From: Micromonospora rubida
GTDB lineage: Bacteria; Actinomycetota; Actinomycetes; Mycobacteriales; Micromonosporaceae
DNA length: 64,000 nucleotides
Assembly (NCBI RefSeq): GCF_009908295.1
Contig: NZ_JAAALO010000004.1
Span: forward strand, 728,629-792,628
Direction: 5' to 3'
Every line of letters starts with the position of its first letter. Within the stretch, counting starts at the first letter, position 1. The notes beneath the pieces were generated by a model. That model made no database searches and was not told where the DNA came from. It saw only the letters and a program-made list of their open reading frames with translations. Positions 49,913 to 59,047 of this stretch are shown here, one piece after another. A program made the translations under genes and the position numbers.

Positions 49913-50578
49913 TCAGGTACGGGGTGCCACCAGCCCCGCTTCGTACGCGATGATGACCAGGTTCACCCGGTCGCGGGCGTTCAACTTGGCGAGCAGCCGG
50001 GTGACGTAGGTCTTGACGGTGGTGACGCTGATGAACATCTCGGCCGCGATCTCGGTGTTCGACAGGCCACGTCCGACGAGGGTCAGCAGCTCGCGTTCCC
50101 GTCCAGTGATCCCGTCGATCATCGGGAGCCGGTGAGGGGTGGGTTCGGGGCGTTCGACGAGGTGTTGAATCAGGCGGCGGGTGACGCTGGGCGCGATGAG
50201 GGCGTCGCCGGCGGCGACGACGCGGATCGCGTCGAGGATGTCGTCGAGGGCCATGTCCTTGACGAGGAATCCGGACGCGCCGGCGCGCAGGGCGGCGTAC
50301 ACGTGCTCGTCGTGGTCGAAGGTGGTCAGCACGATGACGCGGACTGCCGCCGTGCGCGGGTCGGTGGCGAGGAGCCGGGTGGCTTCGATGCCGTCGGTGC
50401 CGGGCATGCGGATGTCCATCACAACGACGTCGGGTTGCAGGTCGGTGGCGAGTTGGACGGCTTCGGCACCCGTGCTGGCCTCGCCGGCGACGTCGAGGTC
50501 GGCGGCGTCGGCGATGACCATCCTGAGGGCGGTACGCACGAGGGGCTGGTCGTCGGCGAGAACGACGCGGACGGTCAT
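49913..50578 (-). CDS. NarL/FixJ-type response regulator
   Basis: A 221-residue regulator. The receiver domain has Asp9/Asp10, the phospho-acceptor Asp54 in DVVVMDIRMPGTDG and the Lys in GFLVKDMALDD. The C-terminal LuxR-type helix-turn-helix is ITGRERELLTLVGRGLSNTE followed by MFISVTTVKTYVTRLLAKLN. The ATG overlaps the stop of the kinase gene (ATGA at 50575-50578). It probably controls the divergent ABC genes. Confidence 0.94.
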   Translation of the reverse strand: MTVRVVLADDQPLVRTALRMVIADAADLDVAGEASTGAEAVQLATDLQPDVVVMDIRMPGTDGIEATRLLATDPRTAAVRVIVLTTFDHDEHVYAALRAGASGFLVKDMALDDILDAIRVVAAGDALIAPSVTRRLIQHLVERPEPTPHRLPMIDGITGRERELLTLVGRGLSNTEIAAEMFISVTTVKTYVTRLLAKLNARDRVNLVIIAYEAGLVAPRT

Positions 50579-51777
50579 CGGTGCGCCGCCAGTACCGGTA
50601 GGCGGGCGGTGACGCGGAAGCCGCCCTCCGGGCGAGGGCCGGCGTGGAAGTGCCCGTGCAGCAGCTCGGTGCGTTCGCGCATGCCGGCGATGCCGTGGCC
50701 GGTCCCTCGGCGCTGGCCGTGACCCCGCCCGTCGTCGTCGACGGTGATGGCGATTTCGCCGTCCCGTTGGTCGATGGTTACCCGACAGGCGGTGGTGGCG
50801 GCGTGGCGTACGACGTTGGTGATCGACTCCTGGACGATGCGGTACGCGGAGATGTCGATATCGGTGGGCAGCGGCCGGTGGTCGCCCAGCCATCGCAGCT
50901 GGACCTGAACGCCGGCGGCGCCGGTCGCCGCCGCCAGCCGCTCGACGTCGGCCAGGCCGGGCGGCGGATCGAACGCCAGCGCGTCCTGAGGCTCGTCGGC
51001 GTGGCGGAGGATGCCGAGCATCCGGCGCAGCTCCGACAGCGTCTGCCGGCTGGCGGTCTCGACGGCGGTCATCGCGGACCGGGCGGCAGTGGGTTGGGTG
51101 TCGATGACCCGGCTGGCCGCGCCGGCCTGCAGGGCGATGATGCTCATGTTGTGCGCGACGCTGTCGTGCAGCTCGCGGGAGATCCGTAGGCGCTCGGCGG
51201 TGACCGCTTGGGCGGTGGCCTGGGCGGCCATCCGGTCGGCGTGGTCGCGGGACTGCCGAACCGAGTTGCCGATCAGCCAGGCGATGATCGCGCTGAGCGC
51301 GACGGTCAACTGGGTCGAGGTGCCGATCGGGTATCCGAGCAGCACTCGCACCGCCGAGTGGCCGGCCAGCACGGACAGCGCCATGGCGGTAGCCACGATC
51401 GAGGTTCGCCGGGCCTGGGCGGCCGCGAGGAAACCCAGGGCCACATCGGCCGCCAGGAACTGCAGGAACGCGATCCGGGTCGAGTTGAGCGCCATCGCCG
51501 CGGCGACCGACCCGGCCAGCAGCAGCGCGACGGCCAGCAGCGGCCGGCGGCGCAGCAGGACGCTGCCGGCCAGCGCCAGGGCGGTGGCGATGGCCAGGTA
51601 CCACCATGAGGTGACGAAAAAGGGGTCCCACGGATCCCGGACCGGATTGACGGGTACCTCGCCCGGCAACCGGATGGACATGACGATCGGGTATGCCGTT
51701 CCGACACACCAGGTCAGCGCCGTCCACACCCCCGGTGGCACAGCCCTGAGCAGCGGCAACCTCGTCGTGGTGGGCAT
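50575..51777 (-). CDS. Sensor histidine kinase (HisKA_3)
   Basis: A 400-residue kinase with about five membrane helices in the first 180 residues and only short extracellular loops. The HisKA_3 box is ERLRISRELHDSVAHNMSII (His near residue 201), with an HATPase domain (SAYRIVQESITNVVRHA, VDDDGRGHGQRRGTGHGIAG). Such intramembrane-sensing kinases next to ABC exporters usually respond to envelope-active compounds. ATG 51777 is divergent from the ABC ATPase gene. Confidence 0.93.
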   Translation of the reverse strand: MPTTTRLPLLRAVPPGVWTALTWCVGTAYPIVMSIRLPGEVPVNPVRDPWDPFFVTSWWYLAIATALALAGSVLLRRRPLLAVALLLAGSVAAAMALNSTRIAFLQFLAADVALGFLAAAQARRTSIVATAMALSVLAGHSAVRVLLGYPIGTSTQLTVALSAIIAWLIGNSVRQSRDHADRMAAQATAQAVTAERLRISRELHDSVAHNMSIIALQAGAASRVIDTQPTAARSAMTAVETASRQTLSELRRMLGILRHADEPQDALAFDPPPGLADVERLAAATGAAGVQVQLRWLGDHRPLPTDIDISAYRIVQESITNVVRHAATTACRVTIDQRDGEIAITVDDDGRGHGQRRGTGHGIAGMRERTELLHGHFHAGPRPEGGFRVTARLPVLAAHR

Positions 51778-51909
51778 CTGCCGATCGTAATCTCGCCCGC
51801 TGTGCCGGGCATCGACCGGCGGTTGTACAACCAGGGTCGACAGCCGAGCGGGCGATTGTCACCGGCGGTGCGATGCGGCGCGGCCCCTTGCCGGGCGAGC
51901 GTTGACGGC

Positions 51910-52821
51910 ATGATCGAAGTCAACCAACTGACCAGGCGCTACCGGAAGGTCACGGCAGTCGACGGCCTGTCGTTCAGCGTGCGCCCGGGGCAGGTGACCG
52001 GGTTCCTCGGCCCGAACGGGGCCGGCAAGTCCACCACGCTACGCATGATCCTCGGCCTGACCGAGCCCACCAGCGGCACGGCCACCATCGACGGGCGCCG
52101 GTTTCGCGACCTGCCCCGCGGGTTGCGGCACGTCGGCGCGCTGCTCGACGCCGGCGACGTCCACGGTGGCCGCAGCGCCAGATCCCACCTGTGGGCCCTG
52201 GCCGCGAGCAACGGCCTGCCACGCCGGCGGGTCGACGAGGTTCTGGCTGAGGTGGGGCTCAGCAGCGCGGCCCGTCGGCGCGTCGGCGGGTTCTCGCTCG
52301 GCATGAAGCAGCGGCTCGGCATCGCCACCGCCCTGCTCGGTGACCCGCCGGTGCTGCTGTTCGACGAACCGATCAACGGCCTGGACCCCGAAGGCGTGCT
52401 GTGGGTCCGCGGCCTGTTTCAGCGGCTGGCCGCCGAGGGTCGCACCGTGTTCGTCTCCAGCCACCTGATGAGCGAGATGGAGAACACGGCCGACCAGCTC
52501 ATCGTCATCGGCCGGGGCCGGCTGATCGCCGCCGAACCGCTGGCTGACTTCACCGCCCGCAGCGCGAAACAGCAGGTGATCGTCCGTACCCCCGACACGG
52601 CGACGCTGACGGCCCTGCTGACCGCCGAGGGAGCCATGGTCAGCACGCACCGCGATGGCAGTTGCGCCGTGACCGGGCTGACGGCAGCCCGCATCGGTCA
52701 ACTCGCCTTCGACCACCGGATCATGCTGCACGAGGTCACCACCCAGACCAGCTCTCTGGAAGAAGTGTTCATGGAACTGACCGCCGGCAGCGTCGAGTAC
52801 CTCGCAGGAGACCAGCGATGA
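51910..52821 (+). CDS. ABC ATPase of an ABC-2 exporter
   Basis: A 303-residue ATPase: Walker A FLGPNGAGKSTTLRMILGLT, signature FSLGMKQRLGIATAL and Walker B VLLFDEPINGLDPEGV. It belongs to the bacitracin/daunorubicin-type exporters (BcrA-like). Its stop overlaps the permease ATG (ATGA). The pair is divergent from the two-component genes, which makes it the likely regulated target. No clear ribosome binding site precedes ATG 51910. Confidence 0.92.
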   Translation: MIEVNQLTRRYRKVTAVDGLSFSVRPGQVTGFLGPNGAGKSTTLRMILGLTEPTSGTATIDGRRFRDLPRGLRHVGALLDAGDVHGGRSARSHLWALAASNGLPRRRVDEVLAEVGLSSAARRRVGGFSLGMKQRLGIATALLGDPPVLLFDEPINGLDPEGVLWVRGLFQRLAAEGRTVFVSSHLMSEMENTADQLIVIGRGRLIAAEPLADFTARSAKQQVIVRTPDTATLTALLTAEGAMVSTHRDGSCAVTGLTAARIGQLAFDHRIMLHEVTTQTSSLEEVFMELTAGSVEYLAGDQR

Positions 52822-53663
52822 CCACCACCGACACCCGCGCCCGGTTCCGCGACCTGCTCGCCGCCGAATGGATCAAGCTGTGGTCGCTTCGCTCGACCTA
52901 CGGCGTGCTCGCGGCCGGCGCGTTGATCTGCGTCGGGATCACCACGAACTCCGCCCGCTCCAACGTCGCGTTGATCGCGCGGAGCACATCACCGTTGCAG
53001 CGCACGGCCCTCGATCCGATGAGCGCCGCCTTCCTGGATGAGGCCTTTCAGATCCTTGGGATCGTCGCCTGCAGCGTGGGTGCCATCACGGTCTTCGGCG
53101 AGTACGCGAGCGGCCTGATCCGCACCACGTTCACCGCCGTGCCGGCCCGCCGGCCGGTGGTGTTGGCCAAGGTGGTCGTGGTGACGGCGATCATGTTGGT
53201 CTTCGGCGCGATCGTCTCGGCCACCTCGTTCGGCGCCACCCAGGCCATCTACCACCAGGAGCACATCGGCCTGTCGATCACCGCACCCGGAGCGCTCCGC
53301 GCCGTAGCTGGGTCCGCGCTGCTCGCCCCGCTGTGCGCGCTGGTCGGCATGGCGCTCGGCGGGGTCATCCGGCATGCCGCCGGCACGATCGTCGCCGCCG
53401 TCGGGCTGCTGCTGTTCCTACCGGCGCTCTTTCAGGGCGAGACGTACCGCTGGGTCAAGGAGATCGGGAACGCCATGGTGTTCCCGGCGTGGCAGGCCCT
53501 GGTCAAGAACTCGGCGCATCAGATCCCAAGCATTCCTGGACGCCCGACCCCCGGCGTCGACAAGTACCCGGTGACCCTTACCGAAGCATGGATCGTCTTC
53601 GCGGCCTGGGCCGTCGCGGCCGTCGTCGTCGCCGTGGCGTCGGTGACTCGCCGCGACCCGTGA
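52818..53663 (+). CDS. ABC-2 permease
   Basis: A 281-residue protein with about six hydrophobic helices. It starts RDLLAAEWIKLWSLRSTYGV, typical of this exporter permease group, with FGEYASGLIRTTFTAVPARR between helices 2 and 3. GCAGGAGACC precedes ATG 52818, which overlaps the ATPase stop. Exported compound unknown. Confidence 0.9.
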   Translation: MTTTDTRARFRDLLAAEWIKLWSLRSTYGVLAAGALICVGITTNSARSNVALIARSTSPLQRTALDPMSAAFLDEAFQILGIVACSVGAITVFGEYASGLIRTTFTAVPARRPVVLAKVVVVTAIMLVFGAIVSATSFGATQAIYHQEHIGLSITAPGALRAVAGSALLAPLCALVGMALGGVIRHAAGTIVAAVGLLLFLPALFQGETYRWVKEIGNAMVFPAWQALVKNSAHQIPSIPGRPTPGVDKYPVTLTEAWIVFAAWAVAAVVVAVASVTRRDP

Positions 53664-53703
53664 GGCCACGCCGGCCGCCGGGATCGCCGGCCGCCGTCGA
53701 GGT

Positions 53704-54039
53704 CTACGGCGGGTCTACGGCCCGCCGGCGGTACGGCCCCCAGGCCACGAACCGGGCGAACAGTTCGCCAGGGGCGGGTCCGTCGTCGGGGTTGAGTCGG
53801 TACAGGTCCCGGAGCGCCTCGTAGTACATCCCGCTCAGGTAGATCGACAGGCCGATCGGGTTGTCCTCGTAGTCCGCCTTGAGCAGCAGGCGGGCCAGCG
53901 GGCACGGCCAGGGCTGCCCGCAGGCGCGGCAGCACCAGATGGGGCGCAGCGGCGTGTGGGGCCTGGCGTGCGCCGGGTGCGCCCGGGGGCGGTCCGCGGC
54001 TGGCCCGTCGCCGGGCTGCGGGAGCTGGTGGCTGATCAC
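53704..54039 (-). CDS. Small Cys-motif protein next to the Scr1-like pair
   Basis: A 111-residue protein. After a Pro/His-rich start it reads HTPLRPIWCCRACGQPWPCP, a dense CC-x2-C-x5-C cluster that probably binds metal. A helical domain follows (LARLLLKADYEDNPIGLSIY, LYRLNPDDG, LFARFVAWGPYRRR). I associate this family with actinomycetes, often beside XRE/DUF397 genes. The function is unknown. GTG 54039 has AAGGAG upstream. Confidence 0.78.
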   Translation of the reverse strand: MISHQLPQPGDGPAADRPRAHPAHARPHTPLRPIWCCRACGQPWPCPLARLLLKADYEDNPIGLSIYLSGMYYEALRDLYRLNPDDGPAPGELFARFVAWGPYRRRAVDPP

Positions 54040-54246
54040 GCGGGTCTCCTTCGTCGGTGGGAGGGGCCCGCCCCACCAGGGGGATTGGCGGGGGGCCGTG
54101 CGGTCGCGCCGCGTTCCCGGGGGTGGAAGCGGCAGCGGCTCCGCTGCGTGACAGTGTGCTGATCGCGGGACTACTGTCGGAAGCCGTTCCGCCCCTACCG
54201 GCCCAGCCGTCCGACTCGGCCGACGTGTGTGTGCAGAGGTGTGCAG

Positions 54247-55047
54247 ATGAACCGGGTGCCCATGCTGGAACTGTTCGCCGGGGAGTTGCGCCGCCTGCGG
54301 GACGGCGCGGCGCTGTCGCAGGAGGCCCTCGGCGAGCGGGTCAACTACTCCGCCTCGCTGGTCGCGGCGGTCGAGCAGTGCCGCCGCCCGCCCCGGGAGG
54401 AGTTCACCCGGCGCTGCGACGACGTGCTGGGGGCCGAGGGGCTGCTGGTCCGGATCCGGGACACCCTGGTCAGGGAGAGCCTGCTGCCGTGGTTCCGCGA
54501 GTGGGTGACGATCGAGCAGCAGGCGACCGCGCTGCGCAGCTTCGAGCCGCTGGTCGTGCCGGGCCTGCTCCAGACCGAGGGGTACGCCCGGGCGCTGCAC
54601 GAGGGGGCCAGCCAGCTCATCGGCGACGAGATGGAGCAGCAGGTCGCCGCCCGAGTGGCCCGGCAGGCGGTGCTCGACCGGCCGGCCCCGCCGCAGTTCG
54701 TGGCGGTGCTCGACTACACCGTGCTGGAGCGCCCGGTCGGCGGCCCCGACATGATGGGCGAGCAGTTGCGGCACATGGTCGAGGTAGGCCGCCGCCCCCG
54801 GGTGCACCTGCACCTGGTGCCGCGCGGCACGGGCGCCTACCCGGGGCTCAACGGCGCGTTCGTGCTCGCCACCCCGCCCGACGGCGACGATGTCGGCTAC
54901 CTCGACAACCAGTTGCAGGGCACCATCGTGGAGCGCACGGCGGACGTACACTCGCTGCGGCAGGTGTGGGAGTCCGTGCGGGCCGAGGCGCTGCCGCATG
55001 GAGCCACCCTCACAGCGATCTCGGAGGCGGCAGAGGCATGGACCTGA
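54247..55047 (+). CDS. Scr1-like XRE regulator with DUF5753 domain
   Basis: A 266-residue protein. The N-terminal helix-turn-helix is RRLRDGAALSQEALGERVNY and SASLVAAVEQCRRPP. The DUF5753 domain follows: RSFEPLVVPGLLQTEGYARA, then ARVARQAVLDRPAPPQFVAV and HLVPRGTGAYPGLNGAFVLA. In Streptomyces such proteins (Scr1, WhiJ-like) regulate development together with small DUF397 partners. The gene overlaps the DUF397 gene by 10 bp. Confidence 0.93.
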   Translation: MNRVPMLELFAGELRRLRDGAALSQEALGERVNYSASLVAAVEQCRRPPREEFTRRCDDVLGAEGLLVRIRDTLVRESLLPWFREWVTIEQQATALRSFEPLVVPGLLQTEGYARALHEGASQLIGDEMEQQVAARVARQAVLDRPAPPQFVAVLDYTVLERPVGGPDMMGEQLRHMVEVGRRPRVHLHLVPRGTGAYPGLNGAFVLATPPDGDDVGYLDNQLQGTIVERTADVHSLRQVWESVRAEALPHGATLTAISEAAEAWT

Positions 55048-55226
55048 CCGGCGCGCTCTGGCGCAAGAGCACCCGCAGCAGCGGCAACTCCGGCAACTGC
55101 GTCGAGGTGGCCGACAACCTCCCGGGGGCGGTCGGGGTGCGGGACAGCAAGGATCGGCGGGGGCCGGCGCTGGTGTTCGCCCCGGCTGACTGGTCGGCGT
55201 TCGTCGCGTACGCGAAGCGCCGCTGA
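55038..55226 (+). CDS. DUF397 small regulatory partner
   Basis: A 62-residue DUF397 protein: TGALWRKSTRSSGNSGNCVE, VADNLPGAVGVRDSKDRRGP, VFAPADWSAFVAYAKR. DUF397 proteins pair with Scr1-type XRE regulators and are thought to modulate them. GGAGGCGG lies upstream of ATG 55038, and the 10-bp overlap with the regulator shows co-translation. Confidence 0.95.
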   Translation: MDLTGALWRKSTRSSGNSGNCVEVADNLPGAVGVRDSKDRRGPALVFAPADWSAFVAYAKRR

Positions 55227-55322
55227 GGGCCCCCGGCCCCGGCACGCGCCGACGCCGGGTGACCGCGCCGCCTTCCGGCGGCCCGCCTTGCCCCGCAAGT
55301 TACCGGAGAGTAGCGTTCGGGC

Positions 55323-55790
55323 ATGAGCATCGACTCTCGCCAGGTGGCCGCCGGCATGCTGGAGGCCGTGCCCTTCGCCCGTACGCTCGGCGTCGAATTC
55401 GTCGAGGTGGCCCCCGAGGCGGAGGGCGGCGTGCGCGCCGTGGTCCGGTTGCCCGACTCGCCGGCCACCCACAACCACGTCGGCGGTCCGCACGCCGGGG
55501 CGATGTTCACCCTCGGCGAGACCGCCTCCGGCGCGGTCGTGCTGGCCGCGTTCGGCCAACTCCTCGACCGCGCGGTGCCGCTGGCCGTGCGCGCGGAGAT
55601 CGCGTACCGGAAGCTGGCGATGGGGCCGGTGCTGGCCACCGCGCGGCTCGGCCGGGTGGCGGCCGAGGTGATCGCCGAGCTGGACGCCGGCCGGCGACCC
55701 GAGTTCCCCGTCGAGGTCGAGATCGCCACCGAGGACGGCACGCCGACCTCGGCGATGACCGTGGTCTGGACGCTGCGCCCGAACCGCTGA
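55323..55790 (+). CDS. Hotdog-fold DUF4442/PaaI-like thioesterase
   Basis: A 155-residue hotdog protein: EAVPFARTLGVEFVEVAPEA, SPATHNHVGGPHAGAMFTLG (the central hotdog helix with HN and GG) and VEIATEDGTPTSAMTVVWTL. It probably hydrolyses an acyl-CoA; the substrate is unknown. TAGCGT (55311-55316) ends 6 nt before ATG 55323 and there is no ribosome binding site, so a leaderless mRNA is likely. Confidence 0.88.
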   Translation: MSIDSRQVAAGMLEAVPFARTLGVEFVEVAPEAEGGVRAVVRLPDSPATHNHVGGPHAGAMFTLGETASGAVVLAAFGQLLDRAVPLAVRAEIAYRKLAMGPVLATARLGRVAAEVIAELDAGRRPEFPVEVEIATEDGTPTSAMTVVWTLRPNR

Positions 55791-55868
55791 GCGTGTCGCC
55801 ACCCGGCTCCCCGCGCGTCGTGGGGTGAAACCGGTTTGCCGGGTCCGGCCGGTGGATAGATTCGTATT

Positions 55869-56621
55869 GTGCTGGGCCTGCCTGATCATGTGACCGCCTG
55901 TCTCTTCGATCTGGACGGCGTGCTGACCCAGACCGCCCGGGTGCACAACGCGGCGTGGACGCAGACGTTCGACGCGTTCCTCCAACGGCACTCGGCGGCC
56001 ACCGGTGAGCCGTACCGGCCGTTCGACCCGGGACCCGACTACAACCGGTACGTCGACGGCCGGCCCCGGGCCGACGGGGTGCGCACCTTCCTGGCCTCCC
56101 GGGGGATCATCCTGCCCGAGGGCGTGCCCGACGACCTGCCGGAGGCGGACACCGTCAACGGGGTGGGCAACCGGAAGAACGTCGTCCTGCTGGAGCGCAT
56201 CCGCACCGACGGGGTCGAGGTCTATCCGGGCTCGGTGACGTACCTGGAGGCGACGGTCGACGCCGGCCTGCGCCGCGCGGTCGTCTCGGCGAGCGCCAAC
56301 TGCCGGCAGGTGGTCGTCGCCGCCGGGCTGGAGCCGCTGCTGGAGGCCCGGGTGGACGGGGTGGTCGCCCGCGAGCGAGGGCTGCGCGGCAAGCCGCACC
56401 CGGACACCTTCCTGGCCGGGGCGGCGCTGCTCGGGGTCGAGCCGGCCCAGGCGGCCGTCTTCGAGGACGCGCTGGCCGGCGTCGCCGCCGGCCGGGCCGG
56501 CGGGTTCGGCTACGTGGTGGGCGTGGACCGGGTGGGCCAGGCCGAAGAGTTACGCGCGCACGGGGCGGACGTCGTGGTGACGGACCTCGGCGACCTGATC
56601 GACAGGGGGACACCCGCATGA
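55869..56621 (+). CDS. Beta-phosphoglucomutase-type HAD protein
   Basis: A 250-residue HAD protein with motif I CLFDLDGVLTQTARVHNAAW (Asp14, Asp16), the cap region with NGVGNRKN, SASANCRQVV, KPHPDTFLAGA and VFEDALAGVAAGRAG. It converts beta-glucose 1-phosphate, the product of the downstream phosphorylase, to glucose 6-phosphate. GTG 55869 follows TAGATT (55857-55862) by 6 nt with a TTGCCG -35-like box, so the transcript may be leaderless. The stop overlaps the next ATG. Confidence 0.93.
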   Translation: MLGLPDHVTACLFDLDGVLTQTARVHNAAWTQTFDAFLQRHSAATGEPYRPFDPGPDYNRYVDGRPRADGVRTFLASRGIILPEGVPDDLPEADTVNGVGNRKNVVLLERIRTDGVEVYPGSVTYLEATVDAGLRRAVVSASANCRQVVVAAGLEPLLEARVDGVVARERGLRGKPHPDTFLAGAALLGVEPAQAAVFEDALAGVAAGRAGGFGYVVGVDRVGQAEELRAHGADVVVTDLGDLIDRGTPA

Positions 56622-58990
56622 TCCGTGAACGCGCCTATCCGGTGGAGCCCTGGCACATCCGGGAGACCCGCCTCGACCTGGACGTGCTGGCCCAGTCCGA
56701 GTCGGTCTTCGCGCTCTCCAACGGGCACATCGGCCTGCGCGGCAACCTGGACGAGGGGGAGCCCCACGGCCTGCCCGGCACCTACCTGAACTCCTTCTAC
56801 GAGCTGCGCCCCTTGCCGTACGCCGAGGCGGGCTTCGGCTTCCCCGAGTCCGGCCAGACCATCGTCAACGTCACCAACGGCAAGCTGATCCGGCTGCTGG
56901 TCGACGACGAGCCGCTCGACGTCCGGTACGGCGAGCTGCTCGCCCACGAGCGGATCCTCGACCTGCGGGCCGGCACCCTGCACCGGGAGCTGCACTGGCG
57001 TTCCCCGGCGGGCCGGGAGGTCAAGGTCCGCAGCACCCGGCTGGTGTCGTTCACCCAGCGGGCGCTCGCCGCCATCAGCTACGAGGTGGAGGCGGTCGAC
57101 GGGCCCATCCGGCTCATCCTCCAGTCCGAGCTGGTGGCCAACGAGACCCTCCCCGCCCAGAGCCGCGACCCCCGGGTGGCGGCGGTGCTGGAATCGCCCT
57201 TGGTGGCCGAGGAGGAGCTGACCACCAAGGACGGCGGGCTGCTGATCCACCGGACCAAGGTCAGCGGCCTGCGGGTGGCCGCCGCCATGGACCATGACGT
57301 GCACGGCCCGGAGCGCACCACCGTCGGGTCGGAGGGGTACGAGGACTGGGTCCGTACCACCGTCGGGTGCGTGCTCAAGCCCGGCGAGACGCTGCGGGTG
57401 ATCAAGTACCTGACGTACGGCTGGTCGAGCAAGCGGTCGCTGCCGGCGCTGCGCGACCAGGTCGGCGGGGCCCTCGCCGCGGCCCGCCTCGACGGCTGGG
57501 ACGGGCTGCGCCGCGAGCAGCGGGAGTACCTGGACGAGTTCTGGGACGCCGCCGACGTGCGGGTCGAGGGCGACCCGGAGGTGCAGCAGGCGGTGCGGTT
57601 CGGCCTGTTCCACGTGCTCCAGGCCGGTGCCCGGGCCGAGCGGCGGCCGATCTCCGCGAAGGGCCTGACCGGCCCCGGGTACGACGGGCACGCGTTCTGG
57701 GACACCGAGATGTTCGTGCTGCCGGTGCTCACCTATACCCAGCCGGGCGCGGTCCGCGACGCCCTGTACTGGCGGCACTCCACCCTGGAACAGGCGCAGG
57801 ACCGGGCCCGGACGCTGAACCTCGCCGGCGCGGCCTTCCCATGGCGCACCATCGAGGGGCCGGAGTCGTCGGCGTACTGGCCGGCGGGGACGGCCGCGTT
57901 CCACATCGCCGCCGACGTCGCCGACGCACTGCGCCGGTACCTGATGGTCACCGACGACGAGGAGTTGGCCCGGGAGATCGGCCTGGAACTGCTGGTCGAG
58001 ACAGCCCGGCTGTGGCGTTCGCTCGGGCACCACGACCGGAACGGCCGGTTCCACATCGACGGGGTGACCGGCCCGGACGAGTACACCGCGGTGAAGAACG
58101 ACAACATCTACACCAACCTGATGGCGCAGCGGAACCTGCTCACCGCCGCCGAGTACGCGATGCGGTTCCGGGACGAGGCGATCGAGCTGGGGGTGACCGA
58201 GGAGGAGGCGGCGGCCTGGCGGGACGCGGCGAACGCGATGTGCGTCCCGTACGACGACGAGGTCGACGTGCACGAGCAGGTGGACGGGTTCACCCTGCTC
58301 CAGGATTGGGACTTCGCGCACACCCCCGCCGAGAAGTACCCGCTGCTGCTGCACTACCCGTACTTCGACCTGTACCGCAAGCAGGTGGTCAAGCAGGCCG
58401 ACCTGGTGCTCGCCATGCACTGGCGGGGGGACGCGTTCAGCGACGACGAGAAGCTGCGCAACTTCCTCTACTACGAGCGGCGGACGGTACGCGACTCGTC
58501 CCTGTCGGCGTGCACCCAGGCGGTGATGGCGGCCGAGATCGGCTACCTGGAGCTGGCCCACCGGTACCTGCGCGAGGCCGCGCTGATGGACCTGCACGAC
58601 CTGAACGAGAACACCCGCGACGGGGTGCACATGGCGTCCCTCGCCGGGGCGTGGATCGCCCTGGTCGCCGGGTTCGGCGGGCTGCGCGACCACGAAGGGC
58701 TGCTGACGTTCGCGCCCCGGCTGCCCAGCCGGCTCACCCGGCTGGAGTTCTCGTTGCAGTGGCGGGGCAAGCGGCTGCGGGTCGACGTCCGGCCGCACCA
58801 GACCACGTACGCGCTGCGGCACGGCTGCACCGACGACGTGGTGGAGCTGCGACACCACGGCGAGAAGGTGCGGGTCACCTGCGCCGAGCCGGTCACCGTG
58901 CCGGTGCCGCCGTTCGACCCGCCCGGCCCCGAGCCGGAGCAGCCGCCCGGCCGGGCGCCCCTCCTGCACCTGCCCGAGAAGGTCAACTAG
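56618..58990 (+). CDS. Glycoside hydrolase family 65 disaccharide phosphorylase
   Basis: A 790-residue GH65 enzyme. It starts VEPWHIRETRLDLDVLAQSE, then has ALSNGHIGLRGNLDEG. The core is GYDGHAFWDTEMFVLPVLTY, and the catalytic acid is in IDGVTGPDEYTAV (Glu near 488); WRGDAFSDDEKLRNFLYYERR follows. GH65 phosphorylases cleave maltose, trehalose or kojibiose with phosphate to glucose plus beta-glucose 1-phosphate. The 4-bp overlap with the mutase gene supports that pathway; the exact disaccharide cannot be told. Confidence 0.93.
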   Translation: MIRERAYPVEPWHIRETRLDLDVLAQSESVFALSNGHIGLRGNLDEGEPHGLPGTYLNSFYELRPLPYAEAGFGFPESGQTIVNVTNGKLIRLLVDDEPLDVRYGELLAHERILDLRAGTLHRELHWRSPAGREVKVRSTRLVSFTQRALAAISYEVEAVDGPIRLILQSELVANETLPAQSRDPRVAAVLESPLVAEEELTTKDGGLLIHRTKVSGLRVAAAMDHDVHGPERTTVGSEGYEDWVRTTVGCVLKPGETLRVIKYLTYGWSSKRSLPALRDQVGGALAAARLDGWDGLRREQREYLDEFWDAADVRVEGDPEVQQAVRFGLFHVLQAGARAERRPISAKGLTGPGYDGHAFWDTEMFVLPVLTYTQPGAVRDALYWRHSTLEQAQDRARTLNLAGAAFPWRTIEGPESSAYWPAGTAAFHIAADVADALRRYLMVTDDEELAREIGLELLVETARLWRSLGHHDRNGRFHIDGVTGPDEYTAVKNDNIYTNLMAQRNLLTAAEYAMRFRDEAIELGVTEEEAAAWRDAANAMCVPYDDEVDVHEQVDGFTLLQDWDFAHTPAEKYPLLLHYPYFDLYRKQVVKQADLVLAMHWRGDAFSDDEKLRNFLYYERRTVRDSSLSACTQAVMAAEIGYLELAHRYLREAALMDLHDLNENTRDGVHMASLAGAWIALVAGFGGLRDHEGLLTFAPRLPSRLTRLEFSLQWRGKRLRVDVRPHQTTYALRHGCTDDVVELRHHGEKVRVTCAEPVTVPVPPFDPPGPEPEQPPGRAPLLHLPEKVN

Positions 58991-59007
58991 CCGACGGCGG
59001 AGGGCCC

Positions 59008-59042
59008 CCGGTCGGGCGGGCGGCGCGCACCCGCCCGACCGG
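59008..59042. terminator. Hairpin between the GH65 gene and the next gene
   Basis: CCGGTCGGGCGGG (59008-59020) and CCCGCCCGACCGG (59030-59042) form a perfect 13-bp stem with a 9-nt loop. It lies between convergent genes, so it may serve both. Confidence 0.8.
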
Positions 59043-59047
59043 AGGGC

